Of a DNA stretch of 64,000 nucleotides, positions 1-12,299 are shown one piece after another. Numbering within the stretch: position 1 is the first letter of the stretch; each line of letters begins with the position of its first letter. A program made the translations under genes and the position numbers. Location of the stretch: positions 22,172,023-22,236,022 of the forward strand of contig NC_084987.1 in the NCBI RefSeq assembly GCF_963691925.1. Direction: 5' to 3'. Origin of the DNA: Scomber scombrus. Its lineage: Eukaryota; Chordata; Actinopteri; Scombriformes; Scombridae. Under the pieces are notes generated by a model. That model searched no databases, was not told where the DNA came from, and saw only the letters and a list, made by a program, of their open reading frames with translations.

Positions 1-884
1 CTTGGAGGTTTTTGCCAACACAAGCGAATTTGGAAGCAGCTGCTCCATCATTTTCTGTGGCACACATCTCTTTAATAACCAATAAAATCTTTCGACTTAT
101 CATAAATCTGTGCATGTGTGTGTGAACAGTCACACATGCTGTGCAAACCCCCCTTTCCACTCTGCCTGTCAGCAGTTGTTTATTGCCTGTGTTGAGTCTC
201 ATCTTGAGTGTCTGGTCCACTTCCTGGTCTCTCTCCTAGTCAGAGTCCAAATAAATACAGCGGAAACTTCCCAATTCTAGACACCAGGACGTCATAGTGT
301 TGGTTCAGCGAGACCAGGGAATCCCTTCAGGGGTTGATAAAAAATGATAAGAAGGTCATGAACTTGCCAAAAATGACGTCACTGGTTGGGAAAGACAAAG
401 AAGTAAAGAGTTTGACGTGATGACAGCCGAGTGAGTAAGATTCAAGTCACACACACTCACACTCAAAAGTCATAAAGTAACATAAACAAACATCAATACA
501 ATCAATTAGAACACACATGTGCTATTACTCAGGCTGTAGTTGCACAAGAGTTTGTGTTCGTGTGATAGAAATCCACTGGGATTTTTGCAGGTTAGGGGAA
601 GTTCAGAGAAAAGTTGCTACGCCAGCACTTTCTGGGGGCAAACGCTCACATGCAGGTTTTCTGTCAACATAAAAAACCACAGATTTTCTGACTCTGTCTG
701 CGTCTGCAACTCCTGTTAAGCCTTGGGGAGCCTTCGCGTGATCTTGTAACTGAGTGCCATTCCCAATGCCCGGGACCCAGCATGTCTTAAACAAGCCTGG
801 ACATGGACCCTCAAGTGAATCAGTGCCTGTAAAAATCATCCAACTCCCCCACAAACACCCACATCTTTTATCCACTCAGCCCTC

Positions 885-992
<108 letters not shown>

Positions 993-1709
993 TAGACGCT
1001 GCCCTATACTCTCGCTCATAGTCACACTCTTACTCACATATGTAAATGCACTTTTGCTGGTGCACCGCCTCGTACACAGCTTGAACTGAGCAGACACAAA
1101 CACAAACACACACACACACACACACACATACACACATGCCTCGTAGTGACCCATGCCTCAGCTCAAGCTGCTATATTTTTGTATTTTACCTCAACTGACA
1201 ATTACTGTTTGCACGTTCTGTACTCGGACTATGATGCCAAGCTTTAAGGTTGGTATTAAGGAGCAGTCTGCAGGTTCTAATAGACGGAGGCAAACAGACA
1301 CAACCACAGGCTGCAAAATTAGCAGTTTGTGGTCTGTTATGTGGCGCACTAATTACCTAACATTTAATGTAGTTTACCTTAAGTAGTGCGTTAAGGAAGC
1401 CCTGTTCCAAACATAGACTCTGTTTCTCTCTCAGGGCAATTTAAGAGTCTCGTTTGGTCACAAATCACCATTTAATTGTTTGCAAGGCAGAGTTGTTTAC
1501 TAGTGATTTCAGACAGAGAAGAAGAGAAGAGATTTAGCTGGATTTTAGAAATTTGGAGGCTTGACAGTTTTAGGAAAACACTGAATGGTTTAATATTACA
1601 ATTATGTGCAGTATGTTTGTTTTATCCTGTGCAGCTTTCAACCTGCCCAAACCAAATGCAACATGTGTTCGACATTAAGCGAACCAGCTGCACGCCGCCA
1701 CCACAACAC

Positions 1710-1735
1710 GGGGGGGGGGGGGGGGGGGGGGGGGG
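1710..1735. repeat. Poly-G tract, 26 bases
   Basis: Uninterrupted run of 26 G on the plus strand, preceded by CACGCCGCCACCACAACAC. Such a run can form an intramolecular G-quadruplex and is prone to polymerase slippage, so its assembled length may be inaccurate. Confidence 0.9.
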
Positions 1736-2487
1736 AACAAAGTATATGCAGCATCAGATGTTGTTTTTTTCCTCTGAAGTCACGAACAAACAACATCTTC
1801 CCGCTTCATATCTCACTCTGAAAGTTACAACTTAGTCATCTTCGCATAACCCGTCTGACAGTTCACTGCTTTGTCATCCCTCATCATCAAGTTAGCCCTG
1901 TCAAAGTCAGAGGTGTCCTCATTTATTATCACATTTACCTCCATGATAAAGGAAAGTTTGTTTTGCTGCATTTTTTACAGAATTGACACATTTTGTAATT
2001 TGTTCTTGGCAGAAAAATAGTTAAACACATTTGTTAATGCAGCAATCTTTTCAGTTCAGTTCAGAGTTTGTACCAGAAAGCATGATTCAGGCTCTGATTT
2101 TCAAATGAGAAAAAGGAGAGTGTGATGTGCAGGACCTGATGTTTTCTGTCGTCTTTTTGAAGCGCAGGTTTAATGGGGCTTTTGCTCGATGTTTCACTGT
2201 ACAGCACAAAGACAGAAATAGCTAAACAATGCCTGGCGGCTAGAGGCTCGCATCCATAATGACCCCAGCCTTGTGATTGAAGAGGCCCCTCTAAAAGGCA
2301 GAGCAGGTGGAAGTGTAGGTGGTCTCCCCCCAGCACTCTCACGCTGCATATGCACACACAGCTGCCCCGCAACCTGCACAACACACACACTCACACACAC
2401 TCACATACACGCACACTGTTGGTGTATGTGTTGCTGATAGATGTTCTTTTTCACTGCTCTCTCTCAGTCGCTAACACTCCTTCAGAA

Positions 2488-2522
2488 TACACACGCGCAC
2501 ACGCACACACACACACACACAC

Positions 2523-2564
<42 letters not shown>
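2488..2564. repeat. (CA)n microsatellite
   Basis: CA-rich tract with CG interruptions at its left end. A shorter CA stretch lies at about 2380-2410. Confidence 0.95.
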
Positions 2565-2569
<5 letters not shown>

Positions 2570-3512
2570 CAAAGCTCATTCCATACTTACTCACTCACTC
2601 ACTCAAGTTTTAGCTACTGGATCACTTACACACACACAAGTGGCTAAAATTACTGTTTCACATTGGGGGAAAATAAGAATCTATTGTTGTCCTTACTTTA
2701 TTCTGTTTCTAGGTCTATTATCTCTGTCTCTATTTTTATATGAAATCGAACTCCCTTGATCCCAGCTTGTAAAACAGATGCTAACAACCAACTTTAACTG
2801 TACTTGTATCCAACTTCCTCCTGTTTTGTTTCACATTTTACAAGTGTGCAGTATGTCTTGCATGTCAGTCTGAAGAAAACAAAGCAGCTGTAGGGAGCCG
2901 TCAACTTTCTCTATGGCTGTGAGTAATAACGAGAGTTGTACTCTCATCCCATTGACGTTCTGAGATGGCGATGCGGTGCAAGTGACTGTTTGAGAGTATC
3001 TTCATTCATCTAATTGAAACGCTGCAACGCCCAGTGACTTTAAAGAGGAAAACGAGTTTCGTGTCAGATGTCAAAGAGGCTTTAAGTGCAAACTTGGCTG
3101 GCTTCTGCTCAGTCAGTTGGCTTCATCTTTGTCCCACCAAAAGCATTCAGTAACTGATTTCTCAGCTCAGCACTTACAGTTACTCACACAAATGACTGTT
3201 CCAGCTTTGCATGTGTATGCATAATGTTTGTGCATGTGTGTAGACTCTTCATTTGGTGTTATCTGGCTGTTAACCTCTGCCAATAGCGTTCAAAATCTGG
3301 GACTCACAAACACTCTTGACATCTGATCCTGAATATATGGACATGTGCATGCGGTTCAGTGTTGAAATGGAAAAGTAATTTTGGCATTTAAGTGTGGTAT
3401 TGGATAAGCAGATTGGTTCTTTGTGCTTACTGGCAGATATGCTCAGATGCTCTGTGTAGATGATTGCATGCAGGTGGATCCACACACAGATGTTTCTCGC
3501 TGTTGACACTGC

Positions 3513-3519
3513 GCACACA

Positions 3520-3550
<31 letters not shown>

Positions 3551-3567
3551 TCACACACTCACACACA
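3513..3567. repeat. (CA)n microsatellite
   Basis: CA dinucleotide tract with one TA interruption and TCACA variants at its right edge. Confidence 0.9.
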
Positions 3568-4074
3568 TGGTTGTCTGTGCTTCTTTCTCCCTCATACACA
3601 CAGATACATACATTCTCACATACGATAATAATGAACTATTAATTGTTGTAATAAATGCTTTAAGGACAAAAAAATAACAACTCAAGAGCTGCAGCTCAGA
3701 AACAATTGACTTTTATCTTCATTTGAATAAATATCTCTATCATTAATTGATATAAAGTATACTGACTCAACGATTAACCAGTTCACCCAACCATATAGGC
3801 CCAGGCTACATTTGTTGCTGTGATGTAGAAGTGTTTTGGTAAGACAAAAAATCCCCCTGTGCACAGGATGTGATACTCATTAATGAATTTCCACCGTTGG
3901 CAGAGTAACACTTCTAAAGCACGTATAATAAGCAAGATATCATAGTATGACCTGCACTGTGATTATCAGCAAGTGTGGCATAGCAACATTTATGATAACT
4001 AAAAGATGACTCCTACTAACAACAGTGATTGCCCATTCATCTAGTGTCACTATATGTAAGCATGTGTGGTTCTG

Positions 4075-4480
4075 AGTCAAATGTCTAAACCAATAAATGG
4101 ACGGATTGCCATGAAACTTGGTTCAGGTATCCATGATGCCAAGAGGATAACTTTGGCGACCCCTTAACTTTCAGTGGAGTGTTATGATCAGGTCAAAATG
4201 TTAATTTTGTCTAATTCTTTGGTTTATGACCAAATACCTGGAAAACCAATGACATATTCCTATCAGCCAGCTGTACTTTGAGTTTAGTACTACTCAGCAA
4301 AGGTTAGCATGTAACACTAAATTAAGATGGTAAACATGGCAAACATACATGCTAAAACCAGCATTTTAGTGTCATTGTGAGATTGCTAACATGCTGACAT
4401 TGACATTTAGTTCAAAGCAACGCTGTGCCAAAGTATAGCCTCACAGAGTCGCTAAGCTAGCATGGCTGTAGACTGACATT
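4075..4480 (+). repeat. Teleost interspersed repeat (GGATTGCCATGAAA family)
   Basis: The block contains GGACGGATTGCCATGAAACT followed by text on a mutated 'atccatgatgcc / agaggataactttggcgacccc' pattern and 'gctaacatgctgacattgacattt'. I recognise this word order as a very common interspersed repeat of percomorph fish genomes, but cannot place it in a named family. A reverse-orientation relative lies at about 14,140-14,440. Its boundaries are approximate. Confidence 0.6.
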
Positions 4481-7150
4481 TTAGATAACCAGAGGGGCAC
4501 CTTAACAGACAAAAAGGACACCTGACTGAACAGAGCAACACTGGAGTCTTGCTGATTTGCTCTTGTAGTATGTTAAACAATGTTCAGTCCAAAAATCAGC
4601 TTTCAGTGAAGATATGCACATCTTCGAAGGCTCAAAGCGACTCAGTCGTCACAAATGGCAACCACAAGATAAGCTAAAGGCTAAAACATAGTGTAGGTTC
4701 AGCACATATAGGCTATAAAAGAGCCACAATGTCAATTACACAAAGATATCTAGCTTACGTTTGTTAACATTAGCTAGCACTAGCCACCAGAATCAAATGT
4801 TCAAAACAGACCAAGTAATATAGCAGCAAAACCCCCTGCTGTATTGAGGTGAGTAAGGGTATTTCTTATGAAGTCAACTTTTCATAGGGAGAATGTGTTA
4901 TGGCTTCTCTTCAAAGCTACATAGCCGCACTTTTTGATAAAGACCAGCCAGCTATTAGCTTACTTTGTATCTGATAACTGCTTTTCAAGGTATGTGTTGC
5001 TTGGTGGTGAATAGATCACCAACATGGACAGTTCACACACATAATCTTGTGTTTGAATTGTATGATTACTTAAAGCTTTATCTGATTATATTCAACATAT
5101 TTGGTTATTGTGGCTGGAACCTGGACAAATCTAAACTCGACCCTTTAAATTGAGTGTTTTAACAAAGGATATCTGAACCCAGACCACTGCAATCTGTCAT
5201 TTCAGCCTAGTTTGCCCTGGCACGACATCCACAATTGTACACCTCTCAATTTACATTCAGTGCAGACTTTCAGTGTCAGCGCACCAAGTCTAGAGTCTGC
5301 ATCCTGTCACTGACCTGCAATTAACATTCTCCTTTTTATCAAAAATAACCACAATCTTTCCTTACCTCAACCAAAATGTTTCACTTGCATAACCCTAACA
5401 GTGTCTTTCCACAGTTTATTTCTTATAACCATGACCTTTCCCGAAACTGAACTGTAACCACACTGCACGTCTGTACTCTACTGTACTTTCTGTTGTTTGC
5501 TGTACTACTTGTTTTTTTCCCTTCCCTAACCTCTCTGTGTACCTCCTTCTTTCTCTCTTCTCTATCCCCGTTCCACCCTTAACTATCCTTCTTTACAGCA
5601 TGCACCTGTGCTTCATCGCCCTCAAAATAAAAAACCTATCCCAGTATCTCATCCCCCTCCCCCCCGATAACACAAACCACCTTGCCAATAGCCTTGATCA
5701 GAGGCACCATGTGTTTGCAACAACATTTGCTCACAGCAGGGGCAGCGCTTCAGACTGATGCATGCGTGAGTGCAGCCACTTAAACAGGGCCATTCAAAGC
5801 CATGTGGACCCAGCAGGTGCCTCCTCTACCCTCTTCTCTGCATATACAAAACCCCTCCTTCTGCTCCACTTCTTCATCTTCCTCCCTCTCCCCTCGCAAC
5901 CTAGCCTTAGCTATCCACCCACATCCGTGTATCAATTAAGAAGGATCAGAGACGGGAACAATGTCCCGAGGCAAATCATCTGCAGCATCAAACTTCATCA
6001 CATCGGTACTGACTCTTTTCACACAGGTTGGTAACACTCGTTCAGCTGGCTCAGTGTGTCACGTGGTAATCAACAGATGTTATCTAACACCTGTCAGACA
6101 CTTTTCAACTCCCAGCTTGCACATGGCAGCGAGAAGGAAGTTGTATTGAATCTAAACTCTATTAGTATTGATTGCAATATATGCATCTTTTTTTATCATT
6201 CATTCAGCTCTCTGTGGCGCAGTCCCCATCATGTCCCGTATAACCTCGATGTCCTTCCTCACAGACTTCCTGTGCTGTGGTAGGGTTTTCACACAGGATG
6301 TTGAGGGGGCAGAGAGGATGTTCGAATTCTGATAGCATCCTGTGGTTGTGTATTTGTGTGTATTTGCGTGTGTTCGCGTCTTTGTCTGTTATTTAATTCA
6401 CTGGAAGACGCAAATGATAAAGAACAAACACAAATTATAAGGAGCGAACTGACTGTATGTCTGATTTCCAAGCATTCACCACTGCTATCAAAAGATACGC
6501 AGCTGTACAGATTATTAACGTCTCATTTTCCACAGGTCAGTCTTTCGAAGTCCAAACCCGTTTATCACAGCTGAGGTGTCATTATTTGTGGGTGTATGTT
6601 ATATTTGATATATTTCTAATGGAATCATTTGGATGACCTACCAAATGGTAACGTTATCTATTGCACCCACTTAAATCTTTCTCCAAAAAAAAAGGAAAGT
6701 AGAAGAGCTTCAGGGTTTTTCTGAGTTTGTCAGCACAGATTTCAGTAATTGTAGATGTAAAACAAAGTGAGTTACACTTAGTATTTGGTTTCATTCAACA
6801 GCACATATTCTCTACACAGGGGGACTTTTGGGGGAAGTGGCAGGTTTGAACCAGCACCTGAGCTGTTGTGAAAATGACATAACCTCCAGCACAGTTTCGA
6901 GGTACTATACTTGAGTATTTCCATTTCACACCACTTTATTCTTCTCTTTTAATACATTTCAGAGAGAAATGCTGTTTGATCCATTACATTTATCCTACTG
7001 TTACTTTGCAGATTAAGATTTTAGTGTTCTTACAAAGCATATGATGACTATATAAAGGAAATATGCATTGTCATCAGATCAAACAACCAAACACAATATA
7101 AAATAGTTCACTTTCAACCAACTACCATATTAAAACTTACTCAATACATT
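4481..7150. other. Non-coding stretch
   Basis: No coding exon recognised. AT-rich, moderately diverged sequence. Around 5,320-5,470 the words 'cctaaccctaacagtgt' and 'aaccaaaatgttt' resemble old interspersed repeat material, but I cannot assign it. Confidence 0.5.
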
Positions 7151-7154
7151 AATG

Positions 7155-7440
7155 GATATCTAGATAGATAGATATACTTTATTGATCCCAAGCTGGGAAA
7201 TTACAGTGTAGCAGCAGCATTACACAGACACATAGTGACGATACAGTGACAATAACAACATATAGTATAAGGATATAAAGAATAGGAATATAAGAAAAAC
7301 TAACTATACATACTAAAATAGCAAAATGTAAAGAATAAACTATACATAATAAAATAGCAAAATAGCAATAGTATATAAAATAAAATGTAATGTGTAATGT
7401 ACAAAAGTATATACAACAGATTTTTTTCTGTTATATAGAA
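7155..7440. mobile_element. LINE-type 3' tail fragment
   Basis: The sequence 'tactttattgatcccaagctgggaaatt' (from about 7174) followed by 'acagtgtagcagcagca' and A-rich degenerate text is the signature of a teleost non-LTR retrotransposon 3' end. A related block lies near 59,015. No reverse transcriptase coding sequence is present, so this is a 5'-truncated fragment. The right boundary is guessed. Confidence 0.5.
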
Positions 7441-9193
7441 TAAAACATATACATAATAAATTCTTGTACCTTAATACATTTAGTTGTTTAATGCTTTGCT
7501 TGAGGCACGCTGGTACACAGATTTTGTTACCTTTGCACACAGCCAGGGTTCCTGTTTCCACTCTTTATGCAAACCTAAGCAAATCGGCTGTTGGTGATAG
7601 CTTCAAATTGTCCGTACAGACATGAGTATGGTATCAAACATTTCATCTAATTCTCAAAAGTGTATTTCTCAAACTGTTTCTTTAAGCAAAGAATCTGACC
7701 TGAGTGGTACAAGTCCCACTGTGCTCTCACATTCCCCCTAAAATGTAATAGTCCCATTAGGGCTGATTAATGACCCTCATCATTTCTTGTTGCTTGAAAT
7801 GCTCTCAATGTGAAATCATTTACCTGAAATTACCATAATCTGTGTTTTTATGTAATTTCAGCAATATATCAATATGCCATATCTGTGTCAAGAGTCAAAT
7901 GTCATCTGTAAAAAAAAATTTAAAAAAAGTCTCAAAATGAGACGAGTGAAAAGAGGATGGTGTTAAACCATCACCCAACCCACCCCCCCAACCCAGTCTT
8001 CCACATCTATAATGAAAGTACACAGTATGTCATGAGGGTAAAGAGCAGATAAATATTTTTTAAAAAGGGTAAGTCATTTAAACACTTACACCTAAGAGTC
8101 ACACTTAGTTTTTATTCCATGAAATTTTGAATTCAAGCTAAATGCATGTTGTGACTGGTACAGTGAGGTCAAGTGATGAATGCTTTCTTTACTTTCATTT
8201 AGTTATTACAGAACAAGCAAAGCCAGTGAGGTATACAACAAACTAATACAACTTGATACATCTCAGTCTGTGTACAAAGGTTTTGGTTGTGTCTTTCAGA
8301 ATGGTTTTAATAAGTGTCCCTTTTGTATCATTTCTTAGGAAACTCAGACTGTTGAATTCTCAGAACACGTGTGAGTCTTTCTCTATCAAATATCTCCCCA
8401 ATAGAGTCCAGCCAGTGTCTCAGAATACTGGGTCCTCTTTGCACGATGTCCTAGTGAATGTTGTTTTGGTTGCTGGTAAATTCAAAGAGATGTTTATCTG
8501 AGTCATAGGGAATTTATTATTTCTCGTTTTGAATAACATCTCATTTACTGATCATATCTTTGAGTATTCTGATGCCAGCCTAAATACGTGTTTTTATTAT
8601 GGTTTAAAAAAAAATGTAAATACACATTTAAGCCTATTCACAAACACCATATGAGCCCACAGCTGTGTAACCATTTAGACAGGCTAAAATAGGTAGAGAG
8701 ACAACACTATAACCATTAGCAGAGAGTGGGAAGAAAAAAAACGGAAAAAAACAGAGACAGGCAGGCAAAAATGGAGACAGACGTGTGCAGGTAAGCAGAG
8801 ACCCGGTGAGAAATGGCCGACAGGAAGGATACAGACCCACAATGGCTTGTCTGCCAGTTTCAGACTAACGGAGAAATAGGAAGAAGACCATGAAAAGAAA
8901 GGAAGAACAGGAGCCACGGGGTCAGACAGTACACCAACCTCAGACTGGAATACTTTACACTGTTTCCACTTAAGTAGCCCTGCTTTTTTCCACCAGTGCC
9001 ATTGTTACTGAATGAAGCCAGAAACACCAGGTCTGAAACTCCACAGACAGCCTCAGTTAAAACAGGAGAAAGGTCATGGTATATTTTGACAAAGGGCCAT
9101 TGAGTCAGAGGTGATTGTTTTGTGCTGCCTGCCGATGATACCGGAGGGTTTTACAGGAATGTCTGTTTTAATGTATTGCTGTTTGTTTGTGCA

Positions 9194-9195
<2 letters not shown>
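7441..9195. other. Non-coding stretch
   Basis: No exon or named repeat recognised. It includes a purine-rich segment at about 8,690-8,930 (GAGAGACA-like and GAAGAAAAAA runs). Confidence 0.5.

Positions 9196-9280
<85 letters not shown>
9196..9280. repeat. (GT)n microsatellite
   Basis: Pure GT run of about 42 units, followed at 9,420-9,470 by a second, interrupted GT-rich patch. Cys-Val reading frames across it are repeat translations. Confidence 0.95.
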
Positions 9281-9281
<1 letters not shown>

Positions 9282-10500
9282 CGTGTTGCTTGTGTGGATC
9301 ATGGGGGAAAATGTGTGTGGGCGTACTCTAAGCCCTAGGAATAGCATTTACGTCGTAAATGCTCTGTTTAAAACAATCAATATCCACTCTGGTTTATACA
9401 CAGTAAAAGAGCATGAAGTGAGTGGTGTGTTTGTGTGTGCGTGTATTTGTGTGTGTGTGCGTGTGTGTACTGACTTACATGATGGGAGCCCTGATGCGGC
9501 AGGGTTAGTATGCGTGAGCGTGTGTGTGGGCTGCGGGGCCACCCTCTGATCGTCTCCTTGGCAGCCGCTGTGCTGAAGTGCTCTCTGGGTGCTGAAGAGG
9601 CCTCCCGGAATGAGAAGAAACACACACACACACTCCAAACTCTTTATCAGAGCTGACAGCCTCTTTTTCTTCTCTACACTTGGGTTGGAGCGGCATAGCC
9701 TAGATGCATCTGTGCAACTTTGTGCCATGTTGTGATGCACACACACACGCGCACACACACACACATACACACATGCACATCCATGCACACGCACTCGCAC
9801 ATTAGCCCAACTCAGCTCTCCTTTCCTCCCCCCTATTCGCCTCCCCCTGTGTTTGATGTGGTCTATGGAGAACCATGTTTAAAGAAATTCTTCTCCAGCT
9901 TTGAAGTCGCTCTGTGTTTCCCACTCTTTTTCGGCGATGTTTCCTCTTTTATCTTCTGTCAGTTCACAAGTTGGGAGGGAAACAGGCTGATATGGAACAA
10001 GATACTTGCCCCACATACACTATTTACCATGTGTTCTACCTGTGAACTTGAGAAGTTTCTCACACAGAAGCTATTGTTTCCTGTAAGATATGAGTGTACC
10101 TGCTGCCCCCCCCCCCCTTGCCAAAACACTGCGGTGGCTTTCGACGAAGCGCTCTTCTTTAAAGAAACGCCTTGGGAGCAAAGTTTTGATGTCATTCCAA
10201 GCATTTATCTAACACCATTTTGTGAGGGAAGAGGCGCTGGTATGCTCAGACAAATATGCCAGGTGTCATTATGGCTTCTCGCCCTACAAAGATACAATTA
10301 CTTCAAAGCATTCATCTATACCTAAATACTCTGCTTCTGACTTGACAGCTCCGCTCACTCAATACAAGCCATTCAAAAGTGGAGATGACAACACAAAAAT
10401 TCTCTCTTCAATCGTGCGTGAACAAACGATTTGCAGATGCTGACGTGCATTGAGATGAAAATTACAACACATCCTCTACTTTTGTATAGGTTTATAAGAA
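9281..10500. other. Non-coding stretch with short CA/GT patches
   Basis: GT/CA patches lie at about 9,420-9,470, 9,619-9,640 and 9,737-9,795, and there is a C run at about 10,110-10,119. No exon is recognised. Confidence 0.5.
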
Positions 10501-11240
10501 ATTAAAGACCCCACATGACGCAGATTTTGCAACAATTTGATGACTGTTTCCATTGAATTGGGTTGTTGTGCAAAATCCCAACTGTCTAGGGAAAGCACAG
10601 CTGTTCAACACTCTTGCGTCGAGGGCTGATTTATTCTCTTGCGCCAGAGCATAAAACTAGAGTAAAAGCAAATTCTCAAATGATTGAGTAGATTCAACCA
10701 TGATTGATAAACAATTTGCAGTGCTCATACATAATGCTTCATTATGAAAGTCTGTATCAATTAATCCTCTGCTGTCGTTTAAAACACAGCGGACAAGTAA
10801 TTACAGAAAGGAAATGTGCTTTTACAAGACTCTGGGGTCTAATTTGTTCCGGCTGACTTTGCACTGACCGCCTTCCCCGCAATACTTCATCTTACAGGTC
10901 AGCTGTGCCCACAACAGTGTTTTTACAGCAGCGCCATATACACCAAATTATTAATTATACCGGTGATCTGCGTGTGCTGCTTGACACTCAGCACTAAACA
11001 CATTACTATTATAATATGATTTACGACACGTGTGGCATGCTGGGAAACAGGTTGGTTTATCAAAACAGCACAGTCGAGTTTCTGTCCTTGTTAATGAAAG
11101 GAGGAATCTCAAACCATGCTCTTGAAATTAGTCATCAATTACAGGACTGAGATTTTCAATCATGAGGTCAGGTCGGGTTATCGTTTCTGATCTGCCGCGT
11201 TTTTATTTCAAAGAAAACAACATTAAAGTGGACAAAAATA
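10500..11240. promoter_or_regulatory. Candidate conserved non-coding block
   Basis: This 0.7 kb has few simple repeats and dense homeodomain-type core words (TAATTA, ATTAATTA, TAATTACAG, CAATTA) plus ACACGTGTGG at about 11,027, interleaved with GC-richer segments. That texture is typical of developmental enhancers in fish gene deserts. This is inference from composition only. A multi-species alignment would be needed to show constraint. Confidence 0.25.
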
Positions 11241-11539
11241 GCATCCCAGACTCTTGAAAACAGAATAGGAAAGTATGTAAAACTCATTTGGCCAAATGCA
11301 AACCCTGAGAACAAACAGTAGTTGCTCAATCATAGATTAATCATCTGAATGAGGCACAGCAGATCTGTCCCACTTTCCATTATTCCACATACTGTAGTGG
11401 TGTGCATGGGACCCGTAGTTACTTGCTATCTAAAGGCAACTAAAGAGTTTGGAGGGCCATAGCTAACTTTATTACAGGTTTCAAAAATACCCATTCAGGA
11501 CTGGAACATCCACTGCGTTGGGAGATATTAGAGTTCAAA

Positions 11540-12270
11540 GTGTCGCTTTATTTGGTTTGGGGAAGTTTACATTCCAGCAAATCCAGCCAAATGTTTGCCA
11601 AAGTTATTCCTCCTCCTCAGAAGCTTTCTATCTTGTAATAGTGAAGCATACTGTTTGAATAAACAAACATTAAAGCATAAATCCAACTGCTCTATTAACA
11701 TTTGACATTGTAATTTAAAACCCTTTCCCGTTATACAAAGAATAGCTCCATCTTGATATACACAAACAATGCTGTTCCTTCCATCAGCTGGTGATGACGT
11801 GACATTTTTGCTAGCTTTTGTAGCTCTAGCTTCAGTCTTTCAGGATTATGTCATGAAGCCTATTGTATCTACAGTGTTTAGCCACCGTATGCACATTCAA
11901 CACCATTTTACAGTCCTTTTATTTTATAATGTGTCAGATGGAAACATTAAAAGTCAGCTGAAGACCAACTCACAGGGCTGTAGCATTAGTATTAGCTTAT
12001 GCTAGCTGGCTAGCTACAGCTGACATTTCAACAATAATTCACAGCGAAAAGTCTGTTTTTGCTACTTCGTATTTCAAGTGTTAAATGTGCCACACTGATC
12101 ATTGTGAACTGTAACGTGGCAAAAGTAACTTAGTGGTGTTTCCAGACTTGAACATTGTTTCAAGGGACAGAAAAGGTTAATAAAGCCTGATATAAAGCTG
12201 GAGTAGCTGCTGTATAGTGCAGGGTGGGTGTTACCATGAGGAACATAAAGGCCGAATGCTAGGATATTAC
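11540..12270 (+). repeat. Diverged interspersed repeat, copy A
   Basis: This block shares ordered landmarks with copy B at about 17,560-18,260: 'gtttggggaagttta' (11,554), 'agcatactgtttgaa' (11,644), 'tacacaaacaatgctg' (11,758) and 'tatgctagctggctagctacagctga' (11,997). The landmark spacing is nearly preserved (offsets 6,030-6,110 bp), so these are two copies of one unnamed element rather than chance. I recognise no protein remnant. Confidence 0.6.
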
Positions 12271-12299
12271 TGCCCCCTTCTGAATGTATTAATTAGTCT

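Noticed and set aside
9720..10325. 201-codon plus-strand frame
   Set aside because: Starts in a CA repeat and continues without any recognisable motif. No homologue recognised.
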